From positions 124,037 through 188,036 of the forward strand of contig NZ_CP013141.1 of the NCBI RefSeq assembly GCF_001442535.1: DNA of 64,000 nucleotides, in the 5' to 3' direction. The notes below the pieces were generated by a model that made no database searches, was not told the origin of the DNA, and saw only the letters and a program-made list of their open reading frames with translations. This stretch comes from Lysobacter antibioticus. Lineage in GTDB: Bacteria; Pseudomonadota; Gammaproteobacteria; Xanthomonadales; Xanthomonadaceae. This document shows, one piece after another, positions 34,851-45,719 of this stretch (positions within the stretch are counted from its first letter, which is position 1; each line of letters starts with the position of its first letter). Position numbers and translations under genes: made by a program.

Positions 34851-35299
34851 CGATGGATGCATAGGTACCTCGATGGATACGAACATCGCTGCATCGGCGC
34901 GGGCTTTGCTGCGCAGTCGTGGTGATTCGTAGCTGTCATCCCCGCGCAGGCGGGCTCCGGAGACTTCGCAGCGATGGCGCGGTAAACCCCCAGGCCCGCC
35001 CGCGCGGATGACGGCGGCAGCATGCGGCGGATAGGGGCCGTGCCCATTGCGTCGCTTCTTCATCAGGCTTCCGGCACGGCCCTCATCCGCCCTGAGGGCA
35101 CTTTTTCCCGCAAGCGGGGGAAGGAAACCGCCCCCTGTCGTGGAAAGAGTCGAATCCTCAAGCAGTTGGGGGCGCCTCTGCCGCTTGCGGGAGAGGGGTT
35201 GGGGTGAGGGCGGCCGGCCGCTAAGTGATCGGGTTCTCATTGCCTTGATCGCGGTCGAGGCATGCTCCAGCCGATGTCAGGCAACTACAGGAGAACGAC
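34851..35299. repeat. Intergenic region with dispersed repeats
   Basis: 449 bp without a supported gene. REP-like units at 34936-35010, the second copy of the 33868 segment at 35008-35050, and a CCCGCAAGCGGG / CCGCTTGCGGG inverted pair about 85 bp apart (35105-35205) of the type that ends GAGAGGGGTTGGGGTGAGGG. Confidence 0.6.
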
Positions 35300-36613
35300 A
35301 TGGCCTCAGCATTGAGAGTTGTCGCTTCGATACTGTCGGTATTGATCCTGACCGCCTGCGGCGAGACCGCGACCCTGCAGGTGGCCGACGGCACCGGCCA
35401 GCGCCCGACCTTGCCGGCACCGAACAAGACCATGCTGCCGACCGTCAACATCGCGCCCGCGGTGGGCTGGCCGTCCGGCGGTAAGCCGGTCCCGGCGCCG
35501 GGCCTGGCAGTGACGGCGTTCGCCGACGGCCTCGATCACCCGCGCTGGCTGCATGTGCTGCCGAACGGCGATGTGCTGGTGGCCGAAAGCAATGCGCCGG
35601 CATCGGACAAGAAGGCTTCGGGCATCAAGGCCTGGATCGCGGGGCGGATGATGAAGCGCGCCGGCGCGGCGGTGCCCAGTGCCGACCGCATCAGCCTGCT
35701 GCGCGATGCCGACGGCGACGGCGTCGCCGAGTTCCGCAGCGTGTTCCTGCAAGGCCTGCATTCGCCGTTCGGCATGGCCCTGGTCGGCAACGATTTTTAC
35801 GTCGCCAACGCCGATGCGGTGCTGCGCTTCCCGTACCGCGAAGGCGAGACCACGATCGCCCAGGCGGGGACCAAGGTCACTGACCTGCCGGCCGGCATCA
35901 ATCACCACTGGACCAAGAACCTGATCGCCAGCGCCGACGGCCGCAAGCTCTACATCACCGTCGGCTCCAACAGCAACGTCGGCGAGAACGGCATGGCCAT
36001 GGAGGAGGGCCGCGCCGCGATCTGGGAACTCGACCGCGCCAGCGGCAAGAAACGTTTGTTCGCGACCGGCCTGCGCAATCCCAACGGCCTGGCCTGGGAG
36101 CCCACGACGGGCGCGTTGTGGACGGCGGTCAACGAACGCGACGAGATCGGCAGCGACCTGGTCCCCGACTACATCACCTCGGTGCGCGACGGCGGTTTCT
36201 ACGGCTGGCCCTACAGCTATTACGGCCAGCACGTCGATGTGCGGGTGAAGCCGCAGAAACCTGAACTGGTCGCCAAGGCGTTGGTGCCGGATTACGCGCT
36301 CGGGCCGCATACGGCCTCGCTCGGCATCGCTTTCTCGCAAGGCACCAGCCTGCCGGCGCAGTTCGCCGACGGCCTGTTCGTCGGCCAGCACGGCTCCTGG
36401 AACCGCAAGCCCAAGAGCGGCTACAAGGTGATCTACGTGGCTTTCGAGAACGGCCAGCCGGACGGTCAGCCGGTCGATGTATTGACCGGCTTCCTCGATG
36501 CTGCGGAGAACGCCCAAGGCCGGCCGGTCGACGTGCGCCTGGACAAGCACGGCGCCTTGTTGGTCACCGACGACGTGGGCAACATCGTCTGGCGCGTCAC
36601 CGCCGCTAAATAA
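35300..36613 (+). CDS. Sorbosone dehydrogenase family lipoprotein (PQQ-type beta-propeller)
   Basis: 437 aa. Lipobox LTAC at Cys20; six-bladed beta-propeller of the soluble glucose/sorbosone dehydrogenase type with [60 protein letters not shown] and HGSWNR. CAGGAG before the ATG at 35300. Likely a PQQ-dependent periplasmic sugar oxidase; the cofactor is inferred from family and no pqq genes are in view. Confidence 0.87.
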   Translation: MASALRVVASILSVLILTACGETATLQVADGTGQRPTLPAPNKTMLPTVNIAPAVGWPSGGKPVPAPGLAVTAFADGLDHPRWLHVLPNGDVLVAESNAPASDKKASGIKAWIAGRMMKRAGAAVPSADRISLLRDADGDGVAEFRSVFLQGLHSPFGMALVGNDFYVANADAVLRFPYREGETTIAQAGTKVTDLPAGINHHWTKNLIASADGRKLYITVGSNSNVGENGMAMEEGRAAIWELDRASGKKRLFATGLRNPNGLAWEPTTGALWTAVNERDEIGSDLVPDYITSVRDGGFYGWPYSYYGQHVDVRVKPQKPELVAKALVPDYALGPHTASLGIAFSQGTSLPAQFADGLFVGQHGSWNRKPKSGYKVIYVAFENGQPDGQPVDVLTGFLDAAENAQGRPVDVRLDKHGALLVTDDVGNIVWRVTAAK

Positions 36614-36640
36614 CGCGTCGCCCGACGACGCGGCGAGGCC

Positions 36641-37306
36641 TCAGTCGCAACCGTCGCGGCGGCCGTCGAACAGCACTTTTTCTGGCATTTTGCTGGTGTG
36701 CGGATGGGTGCCGCCGATGCTGAGCTTGAGATGCTCGGGCGAGACCTCCACGCGCAAGAATGTCTGGTCGTGATGGTGGTAGAACATGACGCTGGTCTGC
36801 TCGGGCGCGCCGGCCGGAGGAGGGGACAGACCCGCCATGCGCCAGTAGTTCATCTGCGCCTTCGGCAGATGCACCAGGCCGGACTGCGCCGGGCGGATGG
36901 CTTTGAGGGTCTTCAGCGGCGCCGGTTTGACGTCGGCCGGCGCAGGCGTATCGCCGCTCGGTGTGTTGGGGCCGAGCACTGCGTCGAGGCCGCTGCGCGC
37001 GAACTGCAGGCGCAGGCGGCGGTCGGGGTCGTCGCCGTCGGCGCGTTGCAGTGCGCCGACCAGCCAATCCTTGCGCTCGGGTTCGGGCAACAGCCGCAGG
37101 AACAAGGTGGCCGGGCCATCGGGTTCGACCCGCTGGATCCAACAGCCGCGGACCTTGTCGATGTCGTCGGAATATTCAGCTGGCGCGGGCGATGCCTGAG
37201 CGCTCGCAGCCGCGAGCCCGCCGGCGGCGAGTGCGAGCGCGGCGAGAGCGACGAGCCGACGCGACGGGACGGCGGGCGAATGCGGACGGAGGCGATGGCG
37301 CGGCAT
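36641..37306 (-). CDS. Secreted hypothetical protein, 221 aa
   Basis: Signal peptide LVALAALALAAGGLAAASAQA; the mature part starts EYSDDIDKVRGCWIQR and ends in KVLFDGRRDGCD, with one Cys near each end that could pair. AGGAA precedes the ATG at 37306. Convergent with the sorbosone gene (27 bp apart). Family not recognised. Confidence 0.72.
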   Translation of the reverse strand: MPRHRLRPHSPAVPSRRLVALAALALAAGGLAAASAQASPAPAEYSDDIDKVRGCWIQRVEPDGPATLFLRLLPEPERKDWLVGALQRADGDDPDRRLRLQFARSGLDAVLGPNTPSGDTPAPADVKPAPLKTLKAIRPAQSGLVHLPKAQMNYWRMAGLSPPPAGAPEQTSVMFYHHHDQTFLRVEVSPEHLKLSIGGTHPHTSKMPEKVLFDGRRDGCD

Positions 37307-37416
37307 GGACGTTTCCTGCGCGGTGGACGCGCTCACCATAAGCGCCGCCGGCGCTTTTCCAAAGCGTCCGCGGCGGTCCGGGCGAGGCGGGGTTCAGTGT
37401 CGCCGCGAGGACCGCA

Positions 37417-39798
37417 TTACTGCACCACCGCGACTTCGATCTCGCGTTCGTCGCTGCGGCCGTGGTCGTCGACCACCGACAAGCGGAAGTGTCCGGTGCG
37501 GTCCGGGGTCCAGGCCAGGGCGGTGCCGGGTTCGGCGCTGCCGAGGAAGGTGCTGCCGACGAACCAGTACAGGCGCGAGACATCGGCATCGACGGTCGCG
37601 GCCAGGTTCAACGCGACCTGCTCGGGATGCGACAGCCGCATCGTGTAGCGGGTGGCGCGATACGGCGAGGTGATGCTCGGCGGCGAACCCAGCCAATCCT
37701 GCGAACCGGCGCAATCGTGGCCCGGCGGCGGGCGCCGGCGCGGAATGCCGGCCTGCACGAACACCCGTGCGAGGTCGGACGGCCAGAACTCGAACACCTC
37801 GTTGCGCATGCTGCGCGGATCGAAGGGGCCACAGGCCGGGCGACCGCTGGCAGTGTCGATGGCGATCGCACGGTGCACGGTGCTGATCCGGATCGGCGAT
37901 TTGCCGGGGATGAACCAGGTCATGCCGCGTTGCGGGCACCAGGCATTGGGCAGGTCGCCGCTGGCGCGGCAGATTTCCACGCGCTTGAGGTTCAGGGGCC
38001 ACTGCCGCACCGGCTCGGCGAGATCGACCCGTGCCGCCTGCAGGCCGTCGACGATGTCGAAGAACAGCGGCGCCGCGGCTTCGACGCCGACCAGGGCCGG
38101 GTTGCTGGAGCCGTCGAAATTGCCGAGCCAGACCACCAGCACGTAGGGGCCGACCAGGCCGGCACTCCAGGCGTCGCGGAACGCCCACGAGGTGCCGGTC
38201 TTCCACGCCACCGGCAAGGGCCGCGAGGCCGATTGCGAGCCTGCGTCGGGGCGCGGATTCTGGCGCAGCATGTCGCGGGTGACGAAGGCGGCTTCGGCGC
38301 TGAGCAAGCGCGCGCCTTCCTCCTGCGGATCGCCGTCGCGCCAGCGCAGCGCGCGCAGGCGACCGTCGTTGCCGAGCATCGCGTACATGCGCGCGAGTTC
38401 TTCCATCGTGACTTCGCCGCCGCCGAGCACCAGGGCGAGGCCGTAATGATTCTGGCTGGCGAGGTCGCGCACGCCGGCGCGGCGCAGGAAATCGTAGAAG
38501 CTCGGCTGCTTGAGCTGGGCGGCGACGCCGACCGCGGGGATGTTGCGGCTGCGCACCAGCGCTTCGGTCGCGGTCACCGGGCCCATGAAACGGCCGTCGA
38601 AATTCTCCGGTGTGTACGGGCCGAACGCGCTCGGCACGTCGCGCAGCACGCTGGCCGGATGCAGCACGCCCTGGTCGAGGGCGAGGGCGTAGATGAAGGG
38701 CTTGAGAGTCGAACCGGGCGAGCGCTTGGCGTCGGCGCCGTTGACCTGGCCCTGGATGCCGGCGTCGAAATAATCCGCCGAGCCGACCAGGGCGCGCACG
38801 CCCATGTCGCGTGTGTCGATCAGGATCGCGCTGGCGTTGCGCAAGCCGCGGCTGCGTTCGCGTTGCAGATGGTTGCGCACGCGTTCTTCGAGCAGGCGTT
38901 GCAGGCGGGTGTCGAGCGTGGTCTTGAGTTCGGGGCCGTCGTGCGGGTGCCAGGCGCGCTCGGCGAGCACGCGGTCGACCAGGTGCGGGGCGCGGAACGG
39001 CAGCTCGCGCGCGCTGTGCAGGCGCAGCGGCAGTTTCAGCAGCGCGTCTTCGGCGGCGTCCTCCGGGTGGCGCTCGCGCCAACGCGCGTACAGGCGTGCG
39101 CGCGCCGCTTCCAGGCCGCTGCCGATGTAGAAGGCGTCGTCGTCGCGCGCGGTCAGGCGGCCGCGCCGCGACGGCGCCTGCGGCAACACCGCCAGGGCCA
39201 GCGCTTCGGGCAGGGTCAGGCGATCGGAGGGCTTGCGGTAATAGATCAGACTCGCCGCGCCGACGCCTTCGATGTTGCCGCCGTACGGGGCGAGGTTGAG
39301 ATAGGCCTCGAGGATCTCGTCTTTCGAGTAACACAGCTCCAATTGCACGGCGCGCGCGATCTGCACCAGCTTGCCGCGCACGTCGCGGGTCTGCAGGCGC
39401 CAGCGCAGGCGCGCGAGCTGCATGGTCAGGGTCGAGCCGCCGATGCGCGCCTCGCCGCTGGCGTAGGTCGACCAGGCCCCGCGCACCAGGCTGACCGGGT
39501 TCACGCCGGCATGCCAGCGGAACCAGGCGTCTTCCTGCAGCATCACCGCCTCGACCAGCGACGGCGAGATCTCCGACAACGGCACCCACAGCCGGTAACG
39601 CTGGTCGCTGGCGAGGGTCAGCCGCAGCAGCCGGCCCTCGCGGTCGCGGACCACGGTCGACAGCGGCACCGATTCCGACAGCGATGGTCGCGGCGAATAG
39701 CGCACCGCGACCAGCGCCACAGCGACGGCAGTGAGACTCAGCAGCAGGAGCAACCACTGCCGTCGCATGTTTCCCGCCTTGCCCAACAGAACCCTCAT
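37417..39798 (-). CDS. pbpC: Penicillin-binding protein 1C
   Basis: 793-aa bifunctional peptidoglycan synthase. One N-terminal TM (MRRQWLLLLLSLTAVAVALVAV region); GT51 glycosyltransferase with Glu89 in QEDAWFRWHAGVNP and GGSTLTMQLAR; transpeptidase with Ser363-T-L-Lys366, SRN and Lys533-T-G; C-terminal BiPBP_C domain. The ATG at 39798 overlaps the TGA of the upstream alpha-2-macroglobulin gene by 4 bp, so the two are translationally coupled, the conserved yfhM-pbpC arrangement. Acts at the inner membrane, probably in envelope repair. Confidence 0.95.
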   Translation of the reverse strand: MRVLLGKAGNMRRQWLLLLLSLTAVAVALVAVRYSPRPSLSESVPLSTVVRDREGRLLRLTLASDQRYRLWVPLSEISPSLVEAVMLQEDAWFRWHAGVNPVSLVRGAWSTYASGEARIGGSTLTMQLARLRWRLQTRDVRGKLVQIARAVQLELCYSKDEILEAYLNLAPYGGNIEGVGAASLIYYRKPSDRLTLPEALALAVLPQAPSRRGRLTARDDDAFYIGSGLEAARARLYARWRERHPEDAAEDALLKLPLRLHSARELPFRAPHLVDRVLAERAWHPHDGPELKTTLDTRLQRLLEERVRNHLQRERSRGLRNASAILIDTRDMGVRALVGSADYFDAGIQGQVNGADAKRSPGSTLKPFIYALALDQGVLHPASVLRDVPSAFGPYTPENFDGRFMGPVTATEALVRSRNIPAVGVAAQLKQPSFYDFLRRAGVRDLASQNHYGLALVLGGGEVTMEELARMYAMLGNDGRLRALRWRDGDPQEEGARLLSAEAAFVTRDMLRQNPRPDAGSQSASRPLPVAWKTGTSWAFRDAWSAGLVGPYVLVVWLGNFDGSSNPALVGVEAAAPLFFDIVDGLQAARVDLAEPVRQWPLNLKRVEICRASGDLPNAWCPQRGMTWFIPGKSPIRISTVHRAIAIDTASGRPACGPFDPRSMRNEVFEFWPSDLARVFVQAGIPRRRPPPGHDCAGSQDWLGSPPSITSPYRATRYTMRLSHPEQVALNLAATVDADVSRLYWFVGSTFLGSAEPGTALAWTPDRTGHFRLSVVDDHGRSDEREIEVAVVQ

Positions 39799-42700
39799 GG
39801 CTTAGGCGCGTCGACCTGCAGTTGACCGGCGGGGCCGCCTTGCGCATACACCGAGCGTTCGTACATCGACTCGGCGTACACCGGCGGGACGATGAACTTG
39901 CCGGTGTTGTTGGCGCGCACGCTGTAGCGGAACTCGACGACCTCCGATCCGACATCGCCGTACAGCACGATGCGGTCTTCGCGTTGTTCGACGTGGTCGG
40001 GCACGAAGCTCGAACCGGGCAGGGCGAGGGTCTGCTGCGGCGCCGCGTTCTGCTCGTCGCCGTCGCGCGAAGGCTGGCCGTCTTCTTCGCCGCTTTCCTC
40101 GCATTCCTCCTCGCAGTCTTCGCTCTCGTCGTCGTTGGAGGCCGCTTCGACAACGGCCGACGCGGCCGCGTACTGCATCACCGGCTCGAAACCGCCCGGC
40201 AACAAGTCGACGATGGCGATGTTGCCGCGGGCCGGCGCACCGAGCGCACGCACGCGCAGGCGCACGGTGATTTCCTGGCCCTGCTTGAGCGCGGTGACCG
40301 GCTTGCCGGCGGCGTCCAGATAATCGCGCACCACTTCCAGACCGCGATCCTGCACTGCCTTCGGCGCGGCGCGGTCGTAACCGCTCTGGTTGACCAGGTA
40401 CCAGGCCGGGACCGGGCCGGCCGGCGCCACCCACAGGCGCAGATCGCTGCCGGTGAAGGCGCTGCGGGCGATCGAACCCTGGCTGCTGCCGATGCGTCGC
40501 GACTTGCCGTCCTTGCCGGCCGCTTCCAGCACCGGTGTCGCCTGCGCCGGTTGCGCGCTGGCGTAGGCGTCCATCGCCAGCACGGTCAGCGCCGAGGACA
40601 GCGTGTTGTAGCTGTTGTTGCGCAGCGGATCGAGCAAGCGCTCCAGCGCCACCGGCTTGAGCTGGTCCTTGGCCAAGGCGGCGAAGTGGCGGTTGAGCAG
40701 GTACACCGTCCAGGCTTGGTCGATGCCGCCGTCGTAGTAGTACGAATACGCGGTCGGCTTGGCGCCGGCGGTGCGGTTGGCGCGGGTGAACGCCTTGACC
40801 GCGAGCGGACGCGCCGCCTTGTCCTGTTGCAGCAATTGGTAACTCGCCGCGATCAACAGGCCGGCGCTGTCGTTCTCCCAGGTCTTGGGTTGGTCGCGCT
40901 TGATCTGCTCGTGCACCGAGCTGAGCAGGTTGCTGGCGGTGCGGCCTTGGCGCACCAGCAGATACACCGCGAAGGCGCGGCTGCGCAGCGCCGCCAGGTC
41001 GTTGCCGGAGCGGTCGGCGGCCAAGGACTCCAGATAGCCGTTGAGCGACTTGAGCAGATCGTCCGGGATCGGCTGGCCGCGTTCGCGCGCTTCGATCAGG
41101 TACAAGGCGGCATAGGCGGTGACGAAGGCGTCGGCCTGCGGCGTCGCCGTCCACAAGCCCAGGCCGCCTTCGCTGTTCTGGCGCGAACGCAGCACGTCGA
41201 CGATGTTCTGCTTCGGCTGGCCCGCGCCCGGGCCGACCACCTTGCCGAGCTCGGGATGCGATTGCAGCACCAGCGCCGGGAATGCGCCGCTCAGCAATTG
41301 CTCGGTGCACTGATGCGGGTAGTCGCCCAGATACGCGCTGAGGCCGTCGAGCGCGACCAGGGGCGAAACCGAGGCCGACAACTGCCGGGTCGCGCGCTGG
41401 TCGTACATCTTGCGCAAGGGTTGGATGACGGTGCGCTGGGTGGCGCGCCCGGCGATCAGATCCTGGCGCGCGACCAAGGCCGGGCGCAAGGACAGCTCGA
41501 TGCGCCGCTGCGCCTTGAACGCGCCCGAGCTCGCCTGGATCGCGACCGGCACCGCGCCGAGCGCCTGACCGGCACGCACACGGAAGCGCAGCGTGGTTTC
41601 GCCGCGCGGGGCGATCGATACCGGCGCCGGCGCCGCGCCGACCAGGGTCAGCGACGGCGGCAGCTGCAACGCGACCGCGACCTTGGCCGCCGATTTGGCG
41701 CCTTCGATGGTGTTGGCCACGCCGACCGGCAGGTCGAATTCGTCGCCCGGGGCAACATGCGTCGGCACCGTCGGCGTCAACACGAAGTCGCCGCGCACCA
41801 ACGCCTCGGTCTGGAACACGCCGACCCGTTCCGGGGTCACCGCGACCGCGACCACCCGCACCTGGCCGTTGAAATGATCGGGCAGGGTGAACTTGAACTG
41901 GTGCTGGCCGTCGACATCGACGATGCCCGACCACCACACCGCCGGTTTCTCGGATTTGCGCTTGAACGGATTGAGGTGCTTGGCCATGCCGCCTTCGCCG
42001 TCGCCGCCCGGCGCGGCCTGGCCGGCGATGCGGCTGAACTCGGGCAGCAACAGGTCGAGGATCTGTGCGGTGTCGACCTGCAGCATCTTCTTGCGGAAGA
42101 AATGATCGAGCGGGTCGCCGACGCGATAGCGCGCGACCTGCAGGATGCCTTCGTCGACCGCGAACAGCACCACCCGTGCCTTGCCCTGGGTGACCACATC
42201 GGCGGTCATCGGCGTGCCCGGCTTGGTCACCCGCGGCAGGCTGACCTTGATCGGCTGGGTGCGCGCACTGCGGTCGACCGCGAACGGCGCCACGCCGTAG
42301 GACAGCGGACTCATGTAAATCTCGTCCGAGTTCGGGTCGCGCAGGAACTGCACGTTGACGTAGCCGTTGCCCTCGAAATCGGCGGGCACGACGATCTTCT
42401 GCACGCTGGCGTTGCTGTCGGCGCGGAACCAGACGTGGGCGTAGACGCGATCGCGCTCCAGGGTGATCAGGCCGCTGCCGGCATACGGCGCGCGCACGCT
42501 GATCTCGATGGTCTCGCCGGGCTTGTAGCTGGGCTTGGACAGATTCAGGCTCAGCTCGGCGTTGCGTTCGAGCGAACGCGACAGGTTGGCGGCACCGGCG
42601 ATCTGGTAGCCGATCTGGTTGAGCACCTTGCCGTCGGCGGCGCGCACTTCGAGCACGAAATCGCCGGGCTGGTCGGTGCTCAGCGACACGTTCTCGCGGC

Positions 42701-45700
42701 CGCCGGCCAGGGCCAAGGCCTGGTCGCGGCGGTCGAAGCGGCGTTCGTGCGAGACGTAGCGGTACAGGCCCGAATCCTGCTTGGTCAGCACCGACACATA
42801 GCGCTTCTCGACCACCACTGCGCGCAGGCCGGCGACCGTCTTCGGCTTGCCGTCCTGGCCGATCGCCAGCAACTGCAGGGCACGCTTGGCGCCGCGCTGG
42901 ATGTAGTTCAGATCGTCCTGCGACTTGATGCCGACCAGGTGATCGTTGCTCGACACCAGGGCGCTGGTCTGGGCGGCGACGTTGCGGCCGCTGCCGGGTT
43001 CGAAGGCCCGGGCGAGGAAACTCAGCTGATAGGTCGCGCGCTCGTACTTGGTCAGGTCGAGCTTGAACTCGGCCCGGCCTTCGGCGTTGGTGGTCTGGTC
43101 GCTGAGCGATTCGTCGTAGCCTTCCTTGGCGCGCTGCGGGTCGAAGAACTGGTAGCCCGGATAGGCCGGGAAGCTCGGGAAGGCCGGGCGCAGCACCATC
43201 GTGCCTTCGACGCGGCGCTGCTGCGCGGGCGTGCCGAACAGATTCTCGGCATCGACCAGGGCGGCGAGCTGTTCGGGCTTGATCCAGCCGTTGGGGTTCT
43301 CCGCCGACAGCTTCGCCTTGACCCGCATGGTGTCGGGCGCGAACTCGCGCACCTGCACCGAGGTCGAGCCGATGGTGGTGCGCTTGTCGTCGCGGCCGAG
43401 CAGGAACAACTGTACCTGCCAGGTGCCGCTGGGCGCGCTGTCGCTCGGGGTGAAGCTGGCGCTCTCGAAACCGCTGGCGCTGAGCTTGAGCCGCTCGCGC
43501 TTGGCGACGGTGCCGCGCGGATCGGTGAACTCCCATTCCAGCGGCAGGCCGGTCAGGGCGCGCTTCCAGTCGGCGGCGCGCACGATCATGCCGATGTTGA
43601 CGGTGTCGCCGGGCCGGTACAGGCCGCGGTCGGAGAACAGGAAAGCGTTGAGCGCGCCGGCCTCCAGGTCGTTGGGCTCGCCGCCGATGTCGAAGCGCGA
43701 ATAGTCCAGGGTGCGGTCGTGGTCGCCGATCGGCAGGAACGAATAATCCTCGCCCTGGCTCACGGTCAGCATGGTCGGTTGCTTCTCGCGCTTGAAGCCT
43801 TTCAACGAGGGCAGTTGCGCGCGGCCGCTGGCGTCGGTCTCGGCCTCGACCAGGGTTTCGCCGTTGCGGGCGACCGCGCGCACGCGAGCGCCGGCAACCG
43901 GCGTGCCGTTCGACAGCGATTGCACGAACACGTCGCGGCGGCCGTCGAGCGCCTGCTTGACCGCCATGCCCAGGTCGGTCAGCACCACCAGGCGGCTGTC
44001 CTCTTCGCTGCCGGCTTCGTCGGCCAGGGTGTCCTCGGCGCTGCGTTTCTTGTCGTCTTCCTCGAGCGTGCGCAGGCTCAGCAGGAACACGCCGCGGCGG
44101 CCGGGCTTGAGGTATTGGCCGAGGTCGACGCCTTCGTAATGGGCCTTGGCCGGATTCTCGGCCGGCAGGGTCAGGCGTTTTTCCTCGCGTTCGACCAGAC
44201 TGTCGGCGGACAGGTTGTAGAAGCTGGGCTTGGCGTAGCTGCCTTCGTTGTTGAACACCAGGTGCTGGATCTGCTCAGGCAGGACCCGGGCGATTTCCAG
44301 GCGCGCGCCGGCGACGTTGCGCGAGACCAGGCTGATCCGGCGTTCGCCGCGCAGCGACAGCAGCGCGCCTTCGCCGACGAAGCGCAACAGCTTCGGGTAG
44401 TCGGGCACGGTCACGACCGTGGTGTGGGGCGCGCCGAGCATGAAACCGCCGAAGGCCTTCAGGCCCTTGTCGACGCGCAGATAGATACGGCGGCCGGGCG
44501 GGGCCTGGAACTTGAAGCTGTGGGTCTCGACGTATTCGCGTTCGGTCGGCACTGCGCTCAGCGGCAGCGGCGTGGCGTGCTTCAGCACCGCCTCGTCGAC
44601 GTCGTCGCGGCTCCAGGTGTAGGCGCCGCTCTGTTGTGCCGCGGGGCGGCGCGGGTCCTTGACCGGCAGCAGCCAGGCGCGCACGGCGCCGGCGACCTCG
44701 CTGTCGCGCATGGCGTTGTTGAAGCTAAGCACCAGCACCTGTTCCGGCTCGAAGCGCTCGTTGTCGACCAGGGCGGCAGCGGCGTCGGTGACGTTGACGC
44801 TGTACAGCGAGGGCAGGGCGACCGTGGCGCCGAGCGCCTCGGCGCTGCCGCTGCCGCCCAGGGTGCTGACGATGCCGGCGGCGAGTTCGAGCTTGAGGCT
44901 GCCGCCGTTCTCCGGCAGGGTCAGCGGCTGCGAATGGATCCAGGCTTTGAGCCGGCCCTTTTCGTCGTAGTTGACCGTGTACTTCGGCGCCGCCAGCGCG
45001 GTGCCGGCGCCGTCGGCGAGCTTGAGGGCAATGCGGCGCTCCAACTGGGCGGCATCGACCGGGTGCGAGAACTTGAGTTCGTACACGCCTTTCTTGAGCG
45101 CGGGGTCTTGCGGGTCCTGGTAGAACTCGCTGCTGGCGATCTGCGCGGTGAACGGCGCGGTCTCGAATTCGAACTCGTATTCCTGCAGCAGCACCTTGGG
45201 GGCGAGGCTGAGCTTGGGATCGAGTTCGACCGTGTAGCGGGTCTTGACGGGCCAGTCGGCCGAGGGCTTGAACACCAGGGTCTTGTCGTCTTCCCAGCGC
45301 CAGGCGCCCTTGAGTTCGGGGCTCATGGTCACGCCGGCCGGCGCCAGGCCGACTTGCTTGATCGGCGCGGCCGTGTCGGAGAAGGTCAGACGCAGGCTGT
45401 CGACCTCGGCCGGCGCGCGCGCGTAGTCGGTCAGCGCCGGAGTGTGGACTTCGACGTCCAACGCGCCGGGAACGACCGGCTTGGGCCGGGTGGCGAGCCA
45501 ATAACCGAGCGTGCCGACCAGGATCAGACCGAGCACGCTGCGCAGGTACAGCCTCGGGCGTTGCCGCACCCGGGCGAACACGGCGGCGAGCCAGGCCGGC
45601 GGGACCCAGTCGATTTGGCCGAACAGGGAGCGCGAAGCCCGCGCCCAGGGTGTGGCGCGGCCGGCGTCGCCGGCCTCCGCGGTGGGAGCCGGTTGCGACG

Positions 45701-45719
45701 GCGAGTCGGTGTTTTGCAT
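39795..45719 (-). CDS. yfhM: Bacterial alpha-2-macroglobulin
   Basis: 1974 aa, periplasmic protease trap anchored to the inner membrane. Seen: TM helix at about 59-76; MG-type beta domains; the thioester motif C1471-T-E-Q1474 (HQCTEQLLSG) followed by the alpha-helical thioester domain; C-terminal receptor-like beta domain. It has a TM anchor rather than the lipobox of E. coli YfhM. An acidic insert at about 1858-1886 (NDDESEDCEEECEESGEED) sits in the C-terminal region. Coupled to pbpC, with which it is thought to guard and repair the envelope after breach. Confidence 0.94.
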   Translation of the reverse strand: MQNTDSPSQPAPTAEAGDAGRATPWARASRSLFGQIDWVPPAWLAAVFARVRQRPRLYLRSVLGLILVGTLGYWLATRPKPVVPGALDVEVHTPALTDYARAPAEVDSLRLTFSDTAAPIKQVGLAPAGVTMSPELKGAWRWEDDKTLVFKPSADWPVKTRYTVELDPKLSLAPKVLLQEYEFEFETAPFTAQIASSEFYQDPQDPALKKGVYELKFSHPVDAAQLERRIALKLADGAGTALAAPKYTVNYDEKGRLKAWIHSQPLTLPENGGSLKLELAAGIVSTLGGSGSAEALGATVALPSLYSVNVTDAAAALVDNERFEPEQVLVLSFNNAMRDSEVAGAVRAWLLPVKDPRRPAAQQSGAYTWSRDDVDEAVLKHATPLPLSAVPTEREYVETHSFKFQAPPGRRIYLRVDKGLKAFGGFMLGAPHTTVVTVPDYPKLLRFVGEGALLSLRGERRISLVSRNVAGARLEIARVLPEQIQHLVFNNEGSYAKPSFYNLSADSLVEREEKRLTLPAENPAKAHYEGVDLGQYLKPGRRGVFLLSLRTLEEDDKKRSAEDTLADEAGSEEDSRLVVLTDLGMAVKQALDGRRDVFVQSLSNGTPVAGARVRAVARNGETLVEAETDASGRAQLPSLKGFKREKQPTMLTVSQGEDYSFLPIGDHDRTLDYSRFDIGGEPNDLEAGALNAFLFSDRGLYRPGDTVNIGMIVRAADWKRALTGLPLEWEFTDPRGTVAKRERLKLSASGFESASFTPSDSAPSGTWQVQLFLLGRDDKRTTIGSTSVQVREFAPDTMRVKAKLSAENPNGWIKPEQLAALVDAENLFGTPAQQRRVEGTMVLRPAFPSFPAYPGYQFFDPQRAKEGYDESLSDQTTNAEGRAEFKLDLTKYERATYQLSFLARAFEPGSGRNVAAQTSALVSSNDHLVGIKSQDDLNYIQRGAKRALQLLAIGQDGKPKTVAGLRAVVVEKRYVSVLTKQDSGLYRYVSHERRFDRRDQALALAGGRENVSLSTDQPGDFVLEVRAADGKVLNQIGYQIAGAANLSRSLERNAELSLNLSKPSYKPGETIEISVRAPYAGSGLITLERDRVYAHVWFRADSNASVQKIVVPADFEGNGYVNVQFLRDPNSDEIYMSPLSYGVAPFAVDRSARTQPIKVSLPRVTKPGTPMTADVVTQGKARVVLFAVDEGILQVARYRVGDPLDHFFRKKMLQVDTAQILDLLLPEFSRIAGQAAPGGDGEGGMAKHLNPFKRKSEKPAVWWSGIVDVDGQHQFKFTLPDHFNGQVRVVAVAVTPERVGVFQTEALVRGDFVLTPTVPTHVAPGDEFDLPVGVANTIEGAKSAAKVAVALQLPPSLTLVGAAPAPVSIAPRGETTLRFRVRAGQALGAVPVAIQASSGAFKAQRRIELSLRPALVARQDLIAGRATQRTVIQPLRKMYDQRATRQLSASVSPLVALDGLSAYLGDYPHQCTEQLLSGAFPALVLQSHPELGKVVGPGAGQPKQNIVDVLRSRQNSEGGLGLWTATPQADAFVTAYAALYLIEARERGQPIPDDLLKSLNGYLESLAADRSGNDLAALRSRAFAVYLLVRQGRTASNLLSSVHEQIKRDQPKTWENDSAGLLIAASYQLLQQDKAARPLAVKAFTRANRTAGAKPTAYSYYYDGGIDQAWTVYLLNRHFAALAKDQLKPVALERLLDPLRNNSYNTLSSALTVLAMDAYASAQPAQATPVLEAAGKDGKSRRIGSSQGSIARSAFTGSDLRLWVAPAGPVPAWYLVNQSGYDRAAPKAVQDRGLEVVRDYLDAAGKPVTALKQGQEITVRLRVRALGAPARGNIAIVDLLPGGFEPVMQYAAASAVVEAASNDDESEDCEEECEESGEEDGQPSRDGDEQNAAPQQTLALPGSSFVPDHVEQREDRIVLYGDVGSEVVEFRYSVRANNTGKFIVPPVYAESMYERSVYAQGGPAGQLQVDAPKP

